Assembly (NCBI RefSeq): GCF_902499045.1
Contig: NZ_CABVPL010000041.1
Span: 1 to 64,000, forward strand
DNA length: 64,000 nucleotides
From: Burkholderia latens
Lineage (GTDB): Bacteria > Pseudomonadota > Gammaproteobacteria > Burkholderiales > Burkholderiaceae
Direction of reading: 5' to 3'
In this document: positions 19,629-29,438 of the stretch, one piece after another
How the letters are laid out: every line of letters begins with the position of its first letter
How positions within the stretch are numbered: the stretch's first letter is position 1
Notes under the pieces: generated by a model
What the model was told of the DNA's origin: nothing
What the model saw: only the letters and a program-made list of their open reading frames with translations
Databases searched by the model: none
Program-made: the position numbers and the translations under genes

Positions 19629-21095
19629 TTATGCCGTACCGCCGACCGTCATCTTGTCGATCCGCAGCGTCGGCTGGCCGACGCCGACCGGCACGCTCTG
19701 GCCTTCCTTGCCGCACACGCCGACGCCCGTGTCGAGCGACATGTCGTTGCCGATCATGCTCACGTACTTCAGCGATTCCGGGCCGCTGCCGATCAGCGTC
19801 GCGCCCTTCACCGGGTACGTGACCTTGCCGTTCTCGATCATGTATGCCTCGGACGCCGAGAACACGAACTTGCCGTTCGTGATGTCGACCTGGCCGCCGC
19901 CGAAGTTCACCGCGTACAGGCCGTTCTTCACCGACGCAATGATTTCCTGCGGATCCTTGTCGCCGTTCAGCATGTAAGTATTGGTCATGCGCGGCATCGG
20001 CAGCGCCGCGTACGACTCGCGCCGCGCATTGCCGGTCACGGGCATCTTCATCAGGCGCGCGTTCAGCGTGTCCTGGATGTAGCCCTTCAGGATGCCGTCC
20101 TCGATCAGCGTCGTGCACTGCGTCGGGTTGCCTTCGTCGTCGATGTTCAGCGAACCGCGGCGATTCGGCAGCGTGCCGTCGTCGACGACCGTCACGCCCT
20201 TCGCGGCGACCTGCTCGCCGATCCGGCCGGCAAATGCCGACGAGCCCTTGCGGTTGAAGTCGCCCTCGAGGCCGTGGCCGATGGCCTCGTGCAGCAGCAC
20301 GCCCGGCCAGCCCGGCCCGAGCACGACGGTCATCGCGCCGGCGGGCGCCGGGCGCGCGTCGAGGTTCACGAGCGCCGCGTGCACCGCGTCGTCGACGTAG
20401 CGCGACAGCACTTCGTCGGTGAAGTAACCGTAGTCGAAGCGGCCGCCGCCGCCGCCGGAGCCGATTTCGCGGCGGCCGTTCTGCTCGGCGATCACCGTGA
20501 CCGACACGCGCACGAGTGGGCGGATGTCGGCCGCGAGCGCGCCGTCGCTGCGCGCGACCAGCACGACGTCGTATTCGCCGGCGAGGCCCGCCATTACCTG
20601 CGTGACGCGCGGGTCGCGGCCGCGCGCCATCTGCTCGATGCGCTCGAGCAGCTTGACCTTCGCGGTGGCGTCGAGCGACGCGAGCGGATCGGACGGCAGG
20701 TACAGGTCGCGGCCCGAGATGCCCGTCAGCGACCTCGCGGCCTTGATCTTCTGGCGCCCGCCGCCGGCCGCCGCGATCGCCTTCGTGGCTGCGGCCGCCT
20801 GCGCGATCGCTTCCGGCGACAGGTCGTCCGAGTACGCGAACGCGGTGCGGTCGCCCGCGACCGCGCGCACGCCGACGCCCTGGTCGATGCTGAAGCTGCC
20901 CGACTTCACGATGCCTTCCTCGAGGCTCCACGCTTCGCTGCGGGTCGCCTGGAAGTACAGGTCCGCGTAGTCGACGCGATGCGTGAAGATGTCGGCGATC
21001 GTGCGCGTGAGCAGGCTTTCGTCGAGGCCGTACGGCGTGAGGAGGATGTCCTTCGCCAGCGCAAGATTGCGGATGCCGGGTTCGATGATGTTCAT
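19629..21095 (-). CDS. tldD: Metalloprotease TldD
   Basis: TldD pairs with TldE/PmbA to form a zinc protease that degrades unstructured peptides and, in some bacteria, matures peptides such as microcin B17 or processes CcdA. The 488-residue product has the HExxxH motif in LLHEAIGHGLEGD (about residue 260), followed by conserved NIDDEGNP and CTTLIEDG segments. The start MNIIEPGIRN at 21095 gives a normal length; upstream frame is unconserved. It is the last gene after yhdP and the nitrilase gene, the same neighbourhood as in many gamma- and beta-proteobacteria. Confidence 0.96.
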   Translation of the reverse strand: MNIIEPGIRNLALAKDILLTPYGLDESLLTRTIADIFTHRVDYADLYFQATRSEAWSLEEGIVKSGSFSIDQGVGVRAVAGDRTAFAYSDDLSPEAIAQAAAATKAIAAAGGGRQKIKAARSLTGISGRDLYLPSDPLASLDATAKVKLLERIEQMARGRDPRVTQVMAGLAGEYDVVLVARSDGALAADIRPLVRVSVTVIAEQNGRREIGSGGGGGRFDYGYFTDEVLSRYVDDAVHAALVNLDARPAPAGAMTVVLGPGWPGVLLHEAIGHGLEGDFNRKGSSAFAGRIGEQVAAKGVTVVDDGTLPNRRGSLNIDDEGNPTQCTTLIEDGILKGYIQDTLNARLMKMPVTGNARRESYAALPMPRMTNTYMLNGDKDPQEIIASVKNGLYAVNFGGGQVDITNGKFVFSASEAYMIENGKVTYPVKGATLIGSGPESLKYVSMIGNDMSLDTGVGVCGKEGQSVPVGVGQPTLRIDKMTVGGTA

Positions 21096-21187
21096 GCGGG
21101 TATCGAGGGTTCTCAAAAAGTTGTCGGGTGCGTTCTGGGCAGATGGGTTGACCGGGCGGCGTTTCAAGCTGCAGCGCGGGCAGCGGG

Positions 21188-22015
21188 TCAGGCCAGCACG
21201 CGATGCCGCCACGCGGGCAGGCTCTGGCGCACGTCGGCGATGCGCTGCGGATCGAGCGCGCCGGCCACGACGCTCGCGCCTTCGTCGCGGACCGCGACGA
21301 TGTCGCCCCACGGGTCGATCAGCATGCTGTGGCCCCAGGTGCGCCGGCCGTTCTCGTGCTTGCCGCCCTGCGCGGCAGCGAGCACGTAACACTGGTTCTC
21401 GACGGCCCGCGCGCGCAGCAGCATTTCCCAGTGCGCGCGGCCCGTCGTATACGTAAACGCCGACGGTACGACGATCAGCGCGCAGTCGCCCATCCTGCGA
21501 TACAGCTCCGGAAAGCGCAGATCGTAACAGACCGACAGGCCGACCCGCCCGAACGGCGCGTCGAACGCGACGACGGTGTTGCCGGCGCGGATCGTGCGCG
21601 CCTCGTCGAACGATTCGTCGCCTTTCTCGAAGTTGAACAGGTGGATCTTGTCGTAGCGGGCTGCCTCCTGGCCGGACGGGTCGAACACGAGCGTCGTGTT
21701 CAGCACGTGATCGGGCTCCGGCGCCTTCAGCGGCAGCGTGCCGCCGATGACCCAGATGCCGTGACGCTGGGCGGCGCCCGCGAGAAAGCGCTGGATCGGA
21801 CCGTCGCGGTAGGGCTCGGCGAGCGCGAGCTTGTCGGTGTCGCGGTGGCCCATGAAGCAGAAGTACTCGGGCAGCAGCACGAGCCGGGCGCCGTCGCCGG
21901 CCGCTTCGGCGATCAGGCGGCCGGCTTCGGCGAGGTTGCGCGCGACGTCCGGCGTGCTCACCATCTGCAGCGCGGCCACCCGAAAGGGCGTGGCGGAACG
22001 GGTGTGATCGGTCAT
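21188..22015 (-). CDS. Carbon-nitrogen hydrolase (nitrilase/omega-amidase family)
   Basis: The 275-residue product has the Glu-Lys-Cys triad of the nitrilase superfamily: Glu in VLLPEYFCF, Lys in ARYDKIHLFNF, Cys in LSVCYDLRFPELYR. The motif set matches Nit1-like deaminated-glutathione amidases or omega-amidases rather than true nitrilases, but the substrate is inferred. The start MTDHTRSATP at 22015 is preferred to one at 22081, which would overlap yhdP. It sits 49 bp after yhdP and 92 bp before tldD, in one transcription direction. Confidence 0.9.
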   Translation of the reverse strand: MTDHTRSATPFRVAALQMVSTPDVARNLAEAGRLIAEAAGDGARLVLLPEYFCFMGHRDTDKLALAEPYRDGPIQRFLAGAAQRHGIWVIGGTLPLKAPEPDHVLNTTLVFDPSGQEAARYDKIHLFNFEKGDESFDEARTIRAGNTVVAFDAPFGRVGLSVCYDLRFPELYRRMGDCALIVVPSAFTYTTGRAHWEMLLRARAVENQCYVLAAAQGGKHENGRRTWGHSMLIDPWGDIVAVRDEGASVVAGALDPQRIADVRQSLPAWRHRVLA

Positions 22016-22064
22016 CGCAGGATCGGTTGCGTGATAAATGGGGTGCGGCCCGGCGCCGTGCGCA

Positions 22065-25000
22065 TCAATGGCTCGCCGCATCGGCCGGACCGTGATTCAT
22101 CTTACCCTGATCGCCCCGCACCCGCTCGATGTGCGGATGGGCCCACGAGCCCGTGATCGCGTAGTCGAGCGCGAACGCGTGCGACAGCGTCTCCGACAGC
22201 GCGTAGTTCGCAGCCAGCACGCCGATGCCGAGCAACGGGTTGACGATCGCGGCCGCGATCGCCGCGGTGCCGGCGCCGATCTTCGGCGCGACGTGCGCGT
22301 GCAGATCCTGTGTCTCGGTGCCGAGGTCCACCGCGCCGCGCACCGTCACGTTCGCGGGCGCCGTCGTCATCGAGAAGTCGTCGGTGCGCGCGATTCCGTT
22401 CGAGATCCGGCTCGTGCCCGTGATCTTGTCGAACGGCAGCCCCTTGCCCAGCACGTCGCGGAAATTCAGCGTCAGGAAGCGCGCGAGGCTCTGCAGGCTC
22501 AGCACGCCGAGCAGTTTCGCGGCGCCCGGATCGACCTTCAGGATCTGGCCGTGCTCGAGATCGAGCGCGACCTGCCCGCCGAGCGACGGCAGATCGACCG
22601 CGGTCGGGCCGCCGCGCCAGCCGACCTTGCCGGTCACGGTGCCGCGGCCGTCCGCGAGCGTGCGCGGCAGGCCGACGCGGTCGAGCAGCGCGCCCGCGTT
22701 GCCGATGTCGAGCTTGAAGTCGAACACGCTGCGGCGCGGCGCGTCGTTTTCATCGACGCCGCGGGCGAGCGCGCGGCGCGACGTGCGCCAGTTGCCGGTC
22801 GCCGTCAGCGTCGCGGCCGGGTTCGCGAGCTCGAGCTTGTCCAGCTGCCACACCGGCGCGCCGTCCTCGTCGATGTTGCGCGCATTGACGACGAGCCGGC
22901 CGATGTCGTGATCGCGCGCGACGACCTGGTCGACGATCAGGTCGACCGACGGCATCGGGCGGTCGGTCGGCGTCGGCAGGTTCATCGCGCGGCCGACGAG
23001 GTCGTGCTGCGCGCTTTGCGGAATCACGAGCTTCGCGAGCCGCGCGTTCAGTACGCCCGCGCCGTTGTGGCCGCCGCCCGGCGCCCACGACAGGTAGCCC
23101 GACACCTGGTTCGACGCGATATTGGCCTGCCACAGCTCGTCGACGTGCGACGCGCCGACGATCACGTTCTCCCAGTTGCGCTTGAGCAGCTTCAACGTGC
23201 CGAAGTGGAGCGCGAAGCGCTTCGGCGTGAAGCTCGCGACGTCGATGCGCGGCGCGGCCTGCGGCTCGGACGCGCGCGGCGTGTCAGGCTGCAGCGTGCG
23301 TGCCAGCGCGAGCCATGCGTCGGCGTCCAGTTCGTCGACGTCGACGGCCGCGCTCACGCCCTCCTGCGGCAGGTCGGGCATCCGGTGGATGCCCATCGCG
23401 CCGCGCACCGCGCGCAGCGGTTGGCCATGGGTCGCGTCGAGCAGGTAGGTCGCGGATACGGGGCCGAGCGTCAGGTCGGCATGTTCGAGCCGCTTGCCGT
23501 CGGTCTGCGCGGCCGGCTCCAGCGTGAAGCGGAACGGCATCGGCGTGCCGGCCGGTTTCGCGAACGGCGCCGGGAAGTTCAGCGCGACGCCGGTCAGGTC
23601 GGAGCGCGCGGTGACTTGCGGCAGGCGGCCCGGCGCGCCGCGCACGGCGATCTGGTACGGCGCGTCGCCGACCACGTGCTCGAGCAGCACCGCCGCGGTG
23701 CCGCGCAGGTTCAGGCCGCGCGCGGCGTCGAGCGCGAGCTTGCCGTCGACGTTCACCGCGTACGGGCCGTGCGACTGGAAGCTGCCGCTCGCGCGCACCG
23801 GGCCGCCGAGGAAGCGCGCCGACAGGTCGTGCAGCGACGCGCCCGCCTCGGTGAAGCGCACGCTGCCGCGCAGCGCGGACAGCGGCGGCACGCCGTCGGC
23901 CGACAGCGTATTGCCGCCGAACGCGAGCGCGCCTTCGACGTGCGTATGCGGATGCGGAACGTGCTGCGGAATCGTGATCTTCAGCGCGAGCGCCGCGGGG
24001 CCCTGCGCGTCGATCCGCTGGCCGACGTGCGCGCTCATCGCGCCGAGCGAGCTGTTGTCCGCATAGTCGATCAGGTCGGCGAGCGGGCCTTGCGCATGGC
24101 CGTCGATGACGAGCGGCGACTTCGACGGATTGCCGAGATCGTCGATGCGGCCCGTGACCTTCGTCAGCGCGACGCGCTTGTAGTGCGCGCGTGCGATGTC
24201 GAAACGCAGCTTGTTCTGTGCGAGTTCGAATACGCCGTCGATCCCGTCGAGCGCGGGCCACACGCTCGGCGTGCCGTTCGCGAGCTTGCGCGGCGGATAC
24301 GGCGTCGGCTCGAAGCGGCCGCCGGTGAACGGCGCGACGATATGGAACACGCCGGCATCCGGCTCGTGTTCGAACGGGAATTTCTCGAGCGGGCCGCGCG
24401 CGACGATCGACGCGCCCTTGGTCACCTGGCCGTCTTGCAGCGCGTGGCCGAGATAGTCGCGCAGGTGCTCGGACATCCCGGTCGGCAGGTAGCGCGGAAT
24501 GCGCGCCACCGACGCGCGCGCGAAATCCGCGCGCAGGTCGAGCGAGCCGCGGCCGTGGCCGGGGTTCGTGTACGAGCCCGACACCGCGATCTCGGCATCC
24601 GGGTTCGCGACGAACAGGTCGGGCAGCGTCACGTCGACGCGCGCGTGCTTGTCGCCGGGCGCGGGCGTGATCACCCATTTCGCGTTGCCGCGCAGCCGGT
24701 CGAACGTCAGGCGCGGCTCGTCGAATTCGCCGGGCACCGTGACGGCTGCGTTGACCGTATCGATGTGCGCGCTGCCGCCGGTCTCGGTCGCGTCGATGCG
24801 GCCCCACACATTCTCGACGCCCGGCCAGCCGGCGCGCGGATGACCGCGCGGCGACAGTCCCGGCGGCGGCTCCTGCGCGGCGACGCTGATGCCCTGCAGA
24901 TCGCCGAGGAAGCGGTAGCGGATGATCGGCGCGGCGCCCATGCGCCGCTCTTCGTCGGCGAGATCGGGCCGCGCGGGCTTCGCGCGTTCGACCTCGATGT

Positions 25001-26264
25001 GATAGTTCGACACCATCCCGCGCGGGTCGAGCTTGATCAGTTCGTTGCGCAGCCGCGCCGGCAGCGGCAGCCCGCGGATGAATTCGCTGAGGATGCCGAG
25101 GTCGACGCGGTCGCCGACGACGCTCAGCAGCTGACCCTGGTCGGCGGCCGGCACGCGGTAGCGGGCCGTCAGCGTCGACAGCGCGAGCGAGCGGGCGAGC
25201 GGCGTGCCGTCCGGCAACGGCGGCTGGCCGAGCTCCGCGTTGAAGCGCGTCAGGTGCAGCGTGTAGTCGCGGCCGGCGTTCAGCGCCATGTCCCAGCCGA
25301 AGCCGACCGTCGGCACGTCGAGGCGCGGCTGCGTCGGCCGTACGCGCAGCGCGACGTCGGCGCCCTGCAGGTCGCCGCCCGCGGAGCGCAGATGGCCGTC
25401 CTGGAAGGTCGCCCAGATCGCGTTGTCGATCCGGCCCGCGTGGACCGTGAGCGGCAGGTCGAGATAGCGGCCGAGCGTTTGCAGATCGACGGGGCCGGTC
25501 GACAGATACGCGTCGCCGGTCCAGTTCGTCGGCTTGCCGATCGGCGCAAGCGCCTTGTGCCGGAAGCGCGCGCGAAAATCGAGCGGCCCGAGCAGCAGCG
25601 TGCCGTTCGCCGGCGCCTGCAGCGCGGCTTTGTGCTCGCGGCCGTGGTTGAGCACCGCGAGGCGGATGCCCGACAGCGCGAGTTCCGGCGCATCGTGCTG
25701 CGCGTCGCGCCAGCGCAGCGTGCCGTTGCGCAGCACGATCGCTTCCTGCTTCAGCAGCCACGTGCCGAACGTGTCGTTGCCGCCGTGGGTCGTCGCGACG
25801 CCGACGCCCGCGATGCTCAGCGAGCCGTCGGCCGCGCGCGCGACGACGAGGTCCGGGTGGTCGACGATCAGGCTCGACAGCGCGGGCGACAGCCGCAGCA
25901 GCGACATCCACGACAGCGCGGCCGTCGCGTGCGGGACCGACAGCGCGATCTGGCCGTCACGGCCGCGAATGGTCAGGTGGGTGACTTCGACGCCCGGCTG
26001 CATGCCGGACCAGTGAGGGGACAGCTTGCCGATCGACAACTGCGCGTGGAGCTTGTCGGACACCGCGCGCTCGATGCGCGGCCGGTATTCGTCGATACGC
26101 GGCAGCAGCACGTAGCGCAGCCCGAGGAACGCGCCGGACGCAACGAAGTAGGTGCCGATCCCGACTGCCAGCGTCACCCTGAACACGCGACGCAGGACCG
26201 GATGATCGTGCTTCGGAGGTCCGGCTTCGGGCGCAGCTACGGCGGATTCCTGACGGTCGGACAT
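22065..26264 (-). CDS. yhdP: YhdP-family AsmA-like envelope protein
   Basis: YhdP is a very large inner-membrane-anchored protein spanning the periplasm; in E. coli it is one of the AsmA-like proteins that move phospholipids to the outer membrane. The 1399-residue product has a short cytoplasmic N-terminus, one transmembrane segment (about residues 28-50, VTLAVGIGTYFVASGAFLGL), then a long beta-rich periplasmic region with repeated short hydrophobic/polar strands. The C-terminus has the DUF3971/AsmA-2 part (FLTLNFRDVLGKGLPFDKI, TGTSRISNG). Length is near the family norm. It is divergent from glnE and leads the tldD group. Confidence 0.92.
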   Translation of the reverse strand: MSDRQESAVAAPEAGPPKHDHPVLRRVFRVTLAVGIGTYFVASGAFLGLRYVLLPRIDEYRPRIERAVSDKLHAQLSIGKLSPHWSGMQPGVEVTHLTIRGRDGQIALSVPHATAALSWMSLLRLSPALSSLIVDHPDLVVARAADGSLSIAGVGVATTHGGNDTFGTWLLKQEAIVLRNGTLRWRDAQHDAPELALSGIRLAVLNHGREHKAALQAPANGTLLLGPLDFRARFRHKALAPIGKPTNWTGDAYLSTGPVDLQTLGRYLDLPLTVHAGRIDNAIWATFQDGHLRSAGGDLQGADVALRVRPTQPRLDVPTVGFGWDMALNAGRDYTLHLTRFNAELGQPPLPDGTPLARSLALSTLTARYRVPAADQGQLLSVVGDRVDLGILSEFIRGLPLPARLRNELIKLDPRGMVSNYHIEVERAKPARPDLADEERRMGAAPIIRYRFLGDLQGISVAAQEPPPGLSPRGHPRAGWPGVENVWGRIDATETGGSAHIDTVNAAVTVPGEFDEPRLTFDRLRGNAKWVITPAPGDKHARVDVTLPDLFVANPDAEIAVSGSYTNPGHGRGSLDLRADFARASVARIPRYLPTGMSEHLRDYLGHALQDGQVTKGASIVARGPLEKFPFEHEPDAGVFHIVAPFTGGRFEPTPYPPRKLANGTPSVWPALDGIDGVFELAQNKLRFDIARAHYKRVALTKVTGRIDDLGNPSKSPLVIDGHAQGPLADLIDYADNSSLGAMSAHVGQRIDAQGPAALALKITIPQHVPHPHTHVEGALAFGGNTLSADGVPPLSALRGSVRFTEAGASLHDLSARFLGGPVRASGSFQSHGPYAVNVDGKLALDAARGLNLRGTAAVLLEHVVGDAPYQIAVRGAPGRLPQVTARSDLTGVALNFPAPFAKPAGTPMPFRFTLEPAAQTDGKRLEHADLTLGPVSATYLLDATHGQPLRAVRGAMGIHRMPDLPQEGVSAAVDVDELDADAWLALARTLQPDTPRASEPQAAPRIDVASFTPKRFALHFGTLKLLKRNWENVIVGASHVDELWQANIASNQVSGYLSWAPGGGHNGAGVLNARLAKLVIPQSAQHDLVGRAMNLPTPTDRPMPSVDLIVDQVVARDHDIGRLVVNARNIDEDGAPVWQLDKLELANPAATLTATGNWRTSRRALARGVDENDAPRRSVFDFKLDIGNAGALLDRVGLPRTLADGRGTVTGKVGWRGGPTAVDLPSLGGQVALDLEHGQILKVDPGAAKLLGVLSLQSLARFLTLNFRDVLGKGLPFDKITGTSRISNGIARTDDFSMTTAPANVTVRGAVDLGTETQDLHAHVAPKIGAGTAAIAAAIVNPLLGIGVLAANYALSETLSHAFALDYAITGSWAHPHIERVRGDQGKMNHGPADAASH

Positions 26265-26494
26265 GCGGCGGAAGGGCGGCGATATGGTAGTTTTGCAGAC
26301 TGACGTTGAAATGTATCACAGGGGTTCGTGCCGGCGGCCGTTGAGGCAGCACGGCACGGGCTTTCCGGCGCGCGTCGCCGCGACGGCGCACCCGCGTCGC
26401 GCGGTGCCGCGCGGAGTCCAACGGGCCTGCCGGCGGCGGGGCGCGCGAAGCGTCGTCCCGCGGCGGCGGGCCTTACCGCCAGGCCCGCTTTTCG

Positions 26495-29296
26495 ATGACC
26501 GACGCTTCCGCCCTGCTCAGCCTCTCGTACTCCCGCTACCTCGCCCGCGCGGCCGCCGCGCGTCCTGCGCTGTCCGGCCAGATCGCCGCGTGGGCCGCCG
26601 CGCCGCTGTCCCGCGAGCAGCTCGACGCGCGCCTGACCGCACTGCTCGCACTGCCGGCCGGCACGGCCGCGCCCGGGGACGAGCAGCTGAAGCGCGCGCT
26701 GCGGCAGCTGCGGGTCGAGGTGTTCGGCGCGATCGCGGAGCGCGACTTGCGCGGCGTCGCGGACGTCGCCGAGGTGACGGGCGCGATGACGGACCTCGCC
26801 GAAGTGGCCGTGCAGCGCTCGCTCGCGTTGCTGTCGGCCGAACTCGAAGCGATGTACGGCGAGCCGCGCGGCGCCGACGGCCAGCGGGTCGTGCTCGGCG
26901 TGGTCGGGATGGGCAAGCTGGGCGGCCGCGAGCTGAACGTGTCGTCCGACATCGACCTGATCTTCGTCTACGAGGACGACGGCGAGACGGCCGGCGGCAC
27001 GCGCTCGCCGCTGTCCACGCAGGAATACTTCACGCGGCTCGGCCGGCGCCTGATCGGCGTGCTGTCCGAGGTCACGGCCGACGGCTACGTGTTCCGCGTC
27101 GACATGCGGCTGCGCCCGAACGGCGATTCAGGCCCGCTCGTCTGCAGCCTCGGGATGCTCGAGGAATATTTCTACGTGCAGGGCCGCGAGTGGGAGCGTT
27201 ACGCATGGATCAAGGGGCGGCTCGTGTCGGAAGGCGACAGCGACGCCGCGCGCCGGCTCCAGTCGCAGCTCGAAGCGATCGTGAAGCCGTTCGTGTACCG
27301 CCGCTATCTCGATTTCGGCGTGATCGGCGCGATCCGTTCGCTGCACCAGCAGATTCGCCAGGAAGCCGCGCGCCGCGCGTCGATGCGGCCCGACAAGGCC
27401 GACGACATCAAGCTCGGGCGCGGCGGGATCCGCGAGATCGAATTCAGTGCACAGGTGTTCCAGCTGATCCGCGGCGGCCAGGATGCGGGATTCCGCGTGC
27501 GGCCGACGCTCGCGGTGCTGCGCCACGCGCAGGCGCGCGGGCTGATCGGCGACGACGTGCGCGAGCGGCTCACCGGCGCGTACAACTTCCTGCGCACGCT
27601 CGAGCACCGGCTGCAGTACCGCGACGACGCGCAGACGCACGCGATGCCCGTCGATCCGGGCGAGCGCGCGGCGCTGGCCGCGTCGCTCGGCTTTCGCGAC
27701 TATGCGGCGCTGATGTCGGTGCTCGATGGCCACCGCACTTTCGTCGAGGCGCAGTTCGATCAGATCTTTGCGGACAAGGTGAGCGGCGGCCCGTGTGCCG
27801 CCGGCGAGGACACGGCCGCCGCGTGGATCTGGAGCGGCGCGCTCGCCGACGACAGCGAAGACGACACGCTGTTCGCGCGCCTCGATGGCCTGGGTTTCGC
27901 CGATCCGGCGGCCGTGCTCGCGCGGCTGCGCGCGATCTGGCAATCGTCGCGCTACGCGGGCCTGCCCGAGAAGAGCCGGCAGCGCTTCGACAGCGTCGCG
28001 CAGCGCGCGCTCGATGCGGCGCCGGGCATCGACGCGGCGCGCCGCGACGAAACGATCGTGCGCCTGTTCGACCTGCTCGAGACGGTCAGCCGGCGCGGCG
28101 TCTATCTGGCGCTGCTGACCGAGTATCCGGCCGCGCTCGATCGCGTGCTGTCGGTGCTCGGCGCGACGCGCTGGGGCGGCAGCTACCTGATCCGCCATCC
28201 GCAGCTGCTCGACGAACTGCTCGACGACGAAGCGATCGCGAGCCCGTTCGACTGGCCCGCGTTCAAGGACGCGCTGCGCGCGCGGCTGGCCGCCGCAGAC
28301 GGTCCCGAGCAGCAGATGGATCTGCTGCGGCATGCGCAGCACGCGGAGGTGTTCCGCATCCTGCTGATCGATCTGGCCGGCCAGTTGTCGGTCGAGCACG
28401 TGAGCGACCGCCTGTCCGAGCTCGCCGACGCGGTGCTCGACGTGACGATCGAAGTCGTCTGGTCGCAGCTCGCGAAGCGCCACCGCGACGTGCCGAAGTT
28501 CGCTGTGATCGCGTACGGCAAGCTCGGCGGCAAGGAGCTCGGCTACGCGTCGGATCTCGACCTGATCTTCCTGTACGACGACCCCGACGAGCGCTCGGCG
28601 GACGTCTACACGACGTTTACGCGCCGGCTGATCACGTGGCTCACGACGGCGACCGGCGCGGGCGCGCTGTTCGACATCGACCTGCGGCTGCGGCCGAACG
28701 GCGAGGCCGGGCTGCTCGTGACCGATCTCGACGCGTTCCGCCGCTACCAGCTGCGCGAGGGCGATGCGGCGAACACCGCGTGGGTGTGGGAGCACCAGGC
28801 GCTGACGCGGGCGCGCTACAGCGCCGGCGACGCGCAGATCGGCGCGGCTTTCGAGGCGATTCGCCAGCAGGTATTGACGACGCCGCGCGACGGGGCGGTG
28901 CTCGCGAAGGAAATCGTCGACATGCGCGGCAAGGTGTTCGCGGGCCACCCGAACCACACCGACCTGTTCGATCTGAAGCACGACCGCGGCGGGATGGTCG
29001 ACATCGAGTTCATCGTCCAGTACTGGGTGCTGCTGCATGCGTCGCGCGACGCCGAGCTGATCCGCAACACCGGCAACATCGCGCTCTTGCGCGAGGTCGC
29101 GCGGTTCGGGCTGATGGGCGAGGACGAGGCCGAGCGGGTCGGCGCCGCATATCGCACGTACCGGAAGCTGCAGCACAAGCTGCGGCTCGACGGGATGGAG
29201 AAGGCGCGCGTCGATCCGGCGCAGGTGGCCGACGAGCGGGCGGCCGTGACGGCGTTGTGGGAACGCGTGTTCGGGGCGGTCGAAACGGGTGTTTGA
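26495..29296 (+). CDS. glnE: Bifunctional glutamine synthetase adenylyltransferase/deadenylase
   Basis: GlnE adenylylates glutamine synthetase to switch it off and removes AMP to reactivate it, in response to PII and glutamine. The 933-residue product has two nucleotidyltransferase domains. The N-terminal domain has GMGKLGGRELNVSSDIDLIF (about residue 140) and the C-terminal one AYGKLGGKELGYASDLDLIF (about residue 670), each with the G-S-D-x-D metal site. A helical GlnD-type linker domain separates them. The upstream 230 bases are shared with the divergent yhdP and contain no clear Shine-Dalgarno. The gene converges on recN with a palindromic terminator between. Confidence 0.96.
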   Translation: MTDASALLSLSYSRYLARAAAARPALSGQIAAWAAAPLSREQLDARLTALLALPAGTAAPGDEQLKRALRQLRVEVFGAIAERDLRGVADVAEVTGAMTDLAEVAVQRSLALLSAELEAMYGEPRGADGQRVVLGVVGMGKLGGRELNVSSDIDLIFVYEDDGETAGGTRSPLSTQEYFTRLGRRLIGVLSEVTADGYVFRVDMRLRPNGDSGPLVCSLGMLEEYFYVQGREWERYAWIKGRLVSEGDSDAARRLQSQLEAIVKPFVYRRYLDFGVIGAIRSLHQQIRQEAARRASMRPDKADDIKLGRGGIREIEFSAQVFQLIRGGQDAGFRVRPTLAVLRHAQARGLIGDDVRERLTGAYNFLRTLEHRLQYRDDAQTHAMPVDPGERAALAASLGFRDYAALMSVLDGHRTFVEAQFDQIFADKVSGGPCAAGEDTAAAWIWSGALADDSEDDTLFARLDGLGFADPAAVLARLRAIWQSSRYAGLPEKSRQRFDSVAQRALDAAPGIDAARRDETIVRLFDLLETVSRRGVYLALLTEYPAALDRVLSVLGATRWGGSYLIRHPQLLDELLDDEAIASPFDWPAFKDALRARLAAADGPEQQMDLLRHAQHAEVFRILLIDLAGQLSVEHVSDRLSELADAVLDVTIEVVWSQLAKRHRDVPKFAVIAYGKLGGKELGYASDLDLIFLYDDPDERSADVYTTFTRRLITWLTTATGAGALFDIDLRLRPNGEAGLLVTDLDAFRRYQLREGDAANTAWVWEHQALTRARYSAGDAQIGAAFEAIRQQVLTTPRDGAVLAKEIVDMRGKVFAGHPNHTDLFDLKHDRGGMVDIEFIVQYWVLLHASRDAELIRNTGNIALLREVARFGLMGEDEAERVGAAYRTYRKLQHKLRLDGMEKARVDPAQVADERAAVTALWERVFGAVETGV

Positions 29297-29383
29297 GGCG
29301 GGCGTTTGAGGCGGGCGTTCGAATCGGACGCCTGATTCGGCGGCGCAGCGCGGGTGCGGTCGAGCCGGCGCCCGTCCGTCCGA

Positions 29384-29413
29384 AAGAAGACCGGCGCATG
29401 CGCCGGTCTTCTT
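29384..29413. terminator. Bidirectional terminator between glnE and recN
   Basis: Perfect 30-bp palindrome with arm AAGAAGACCGGCGCA and its exact complement. It lies between the convergent glnE and recN stops. Its U-tract is short (CTTCTT), so efficiency is uncertain. Confidence 0.7.
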
Positions 29414-29438
29414 GGATTCGGCCAGCGCGGTGTGCGCG

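Noticed and set aside
22038-26303. A long plus-strand frame opposite yhdP.
   Set aside because: It is the antisense shadow of yhdP, rich in Arg/Ala/Val with no recognisable domain.
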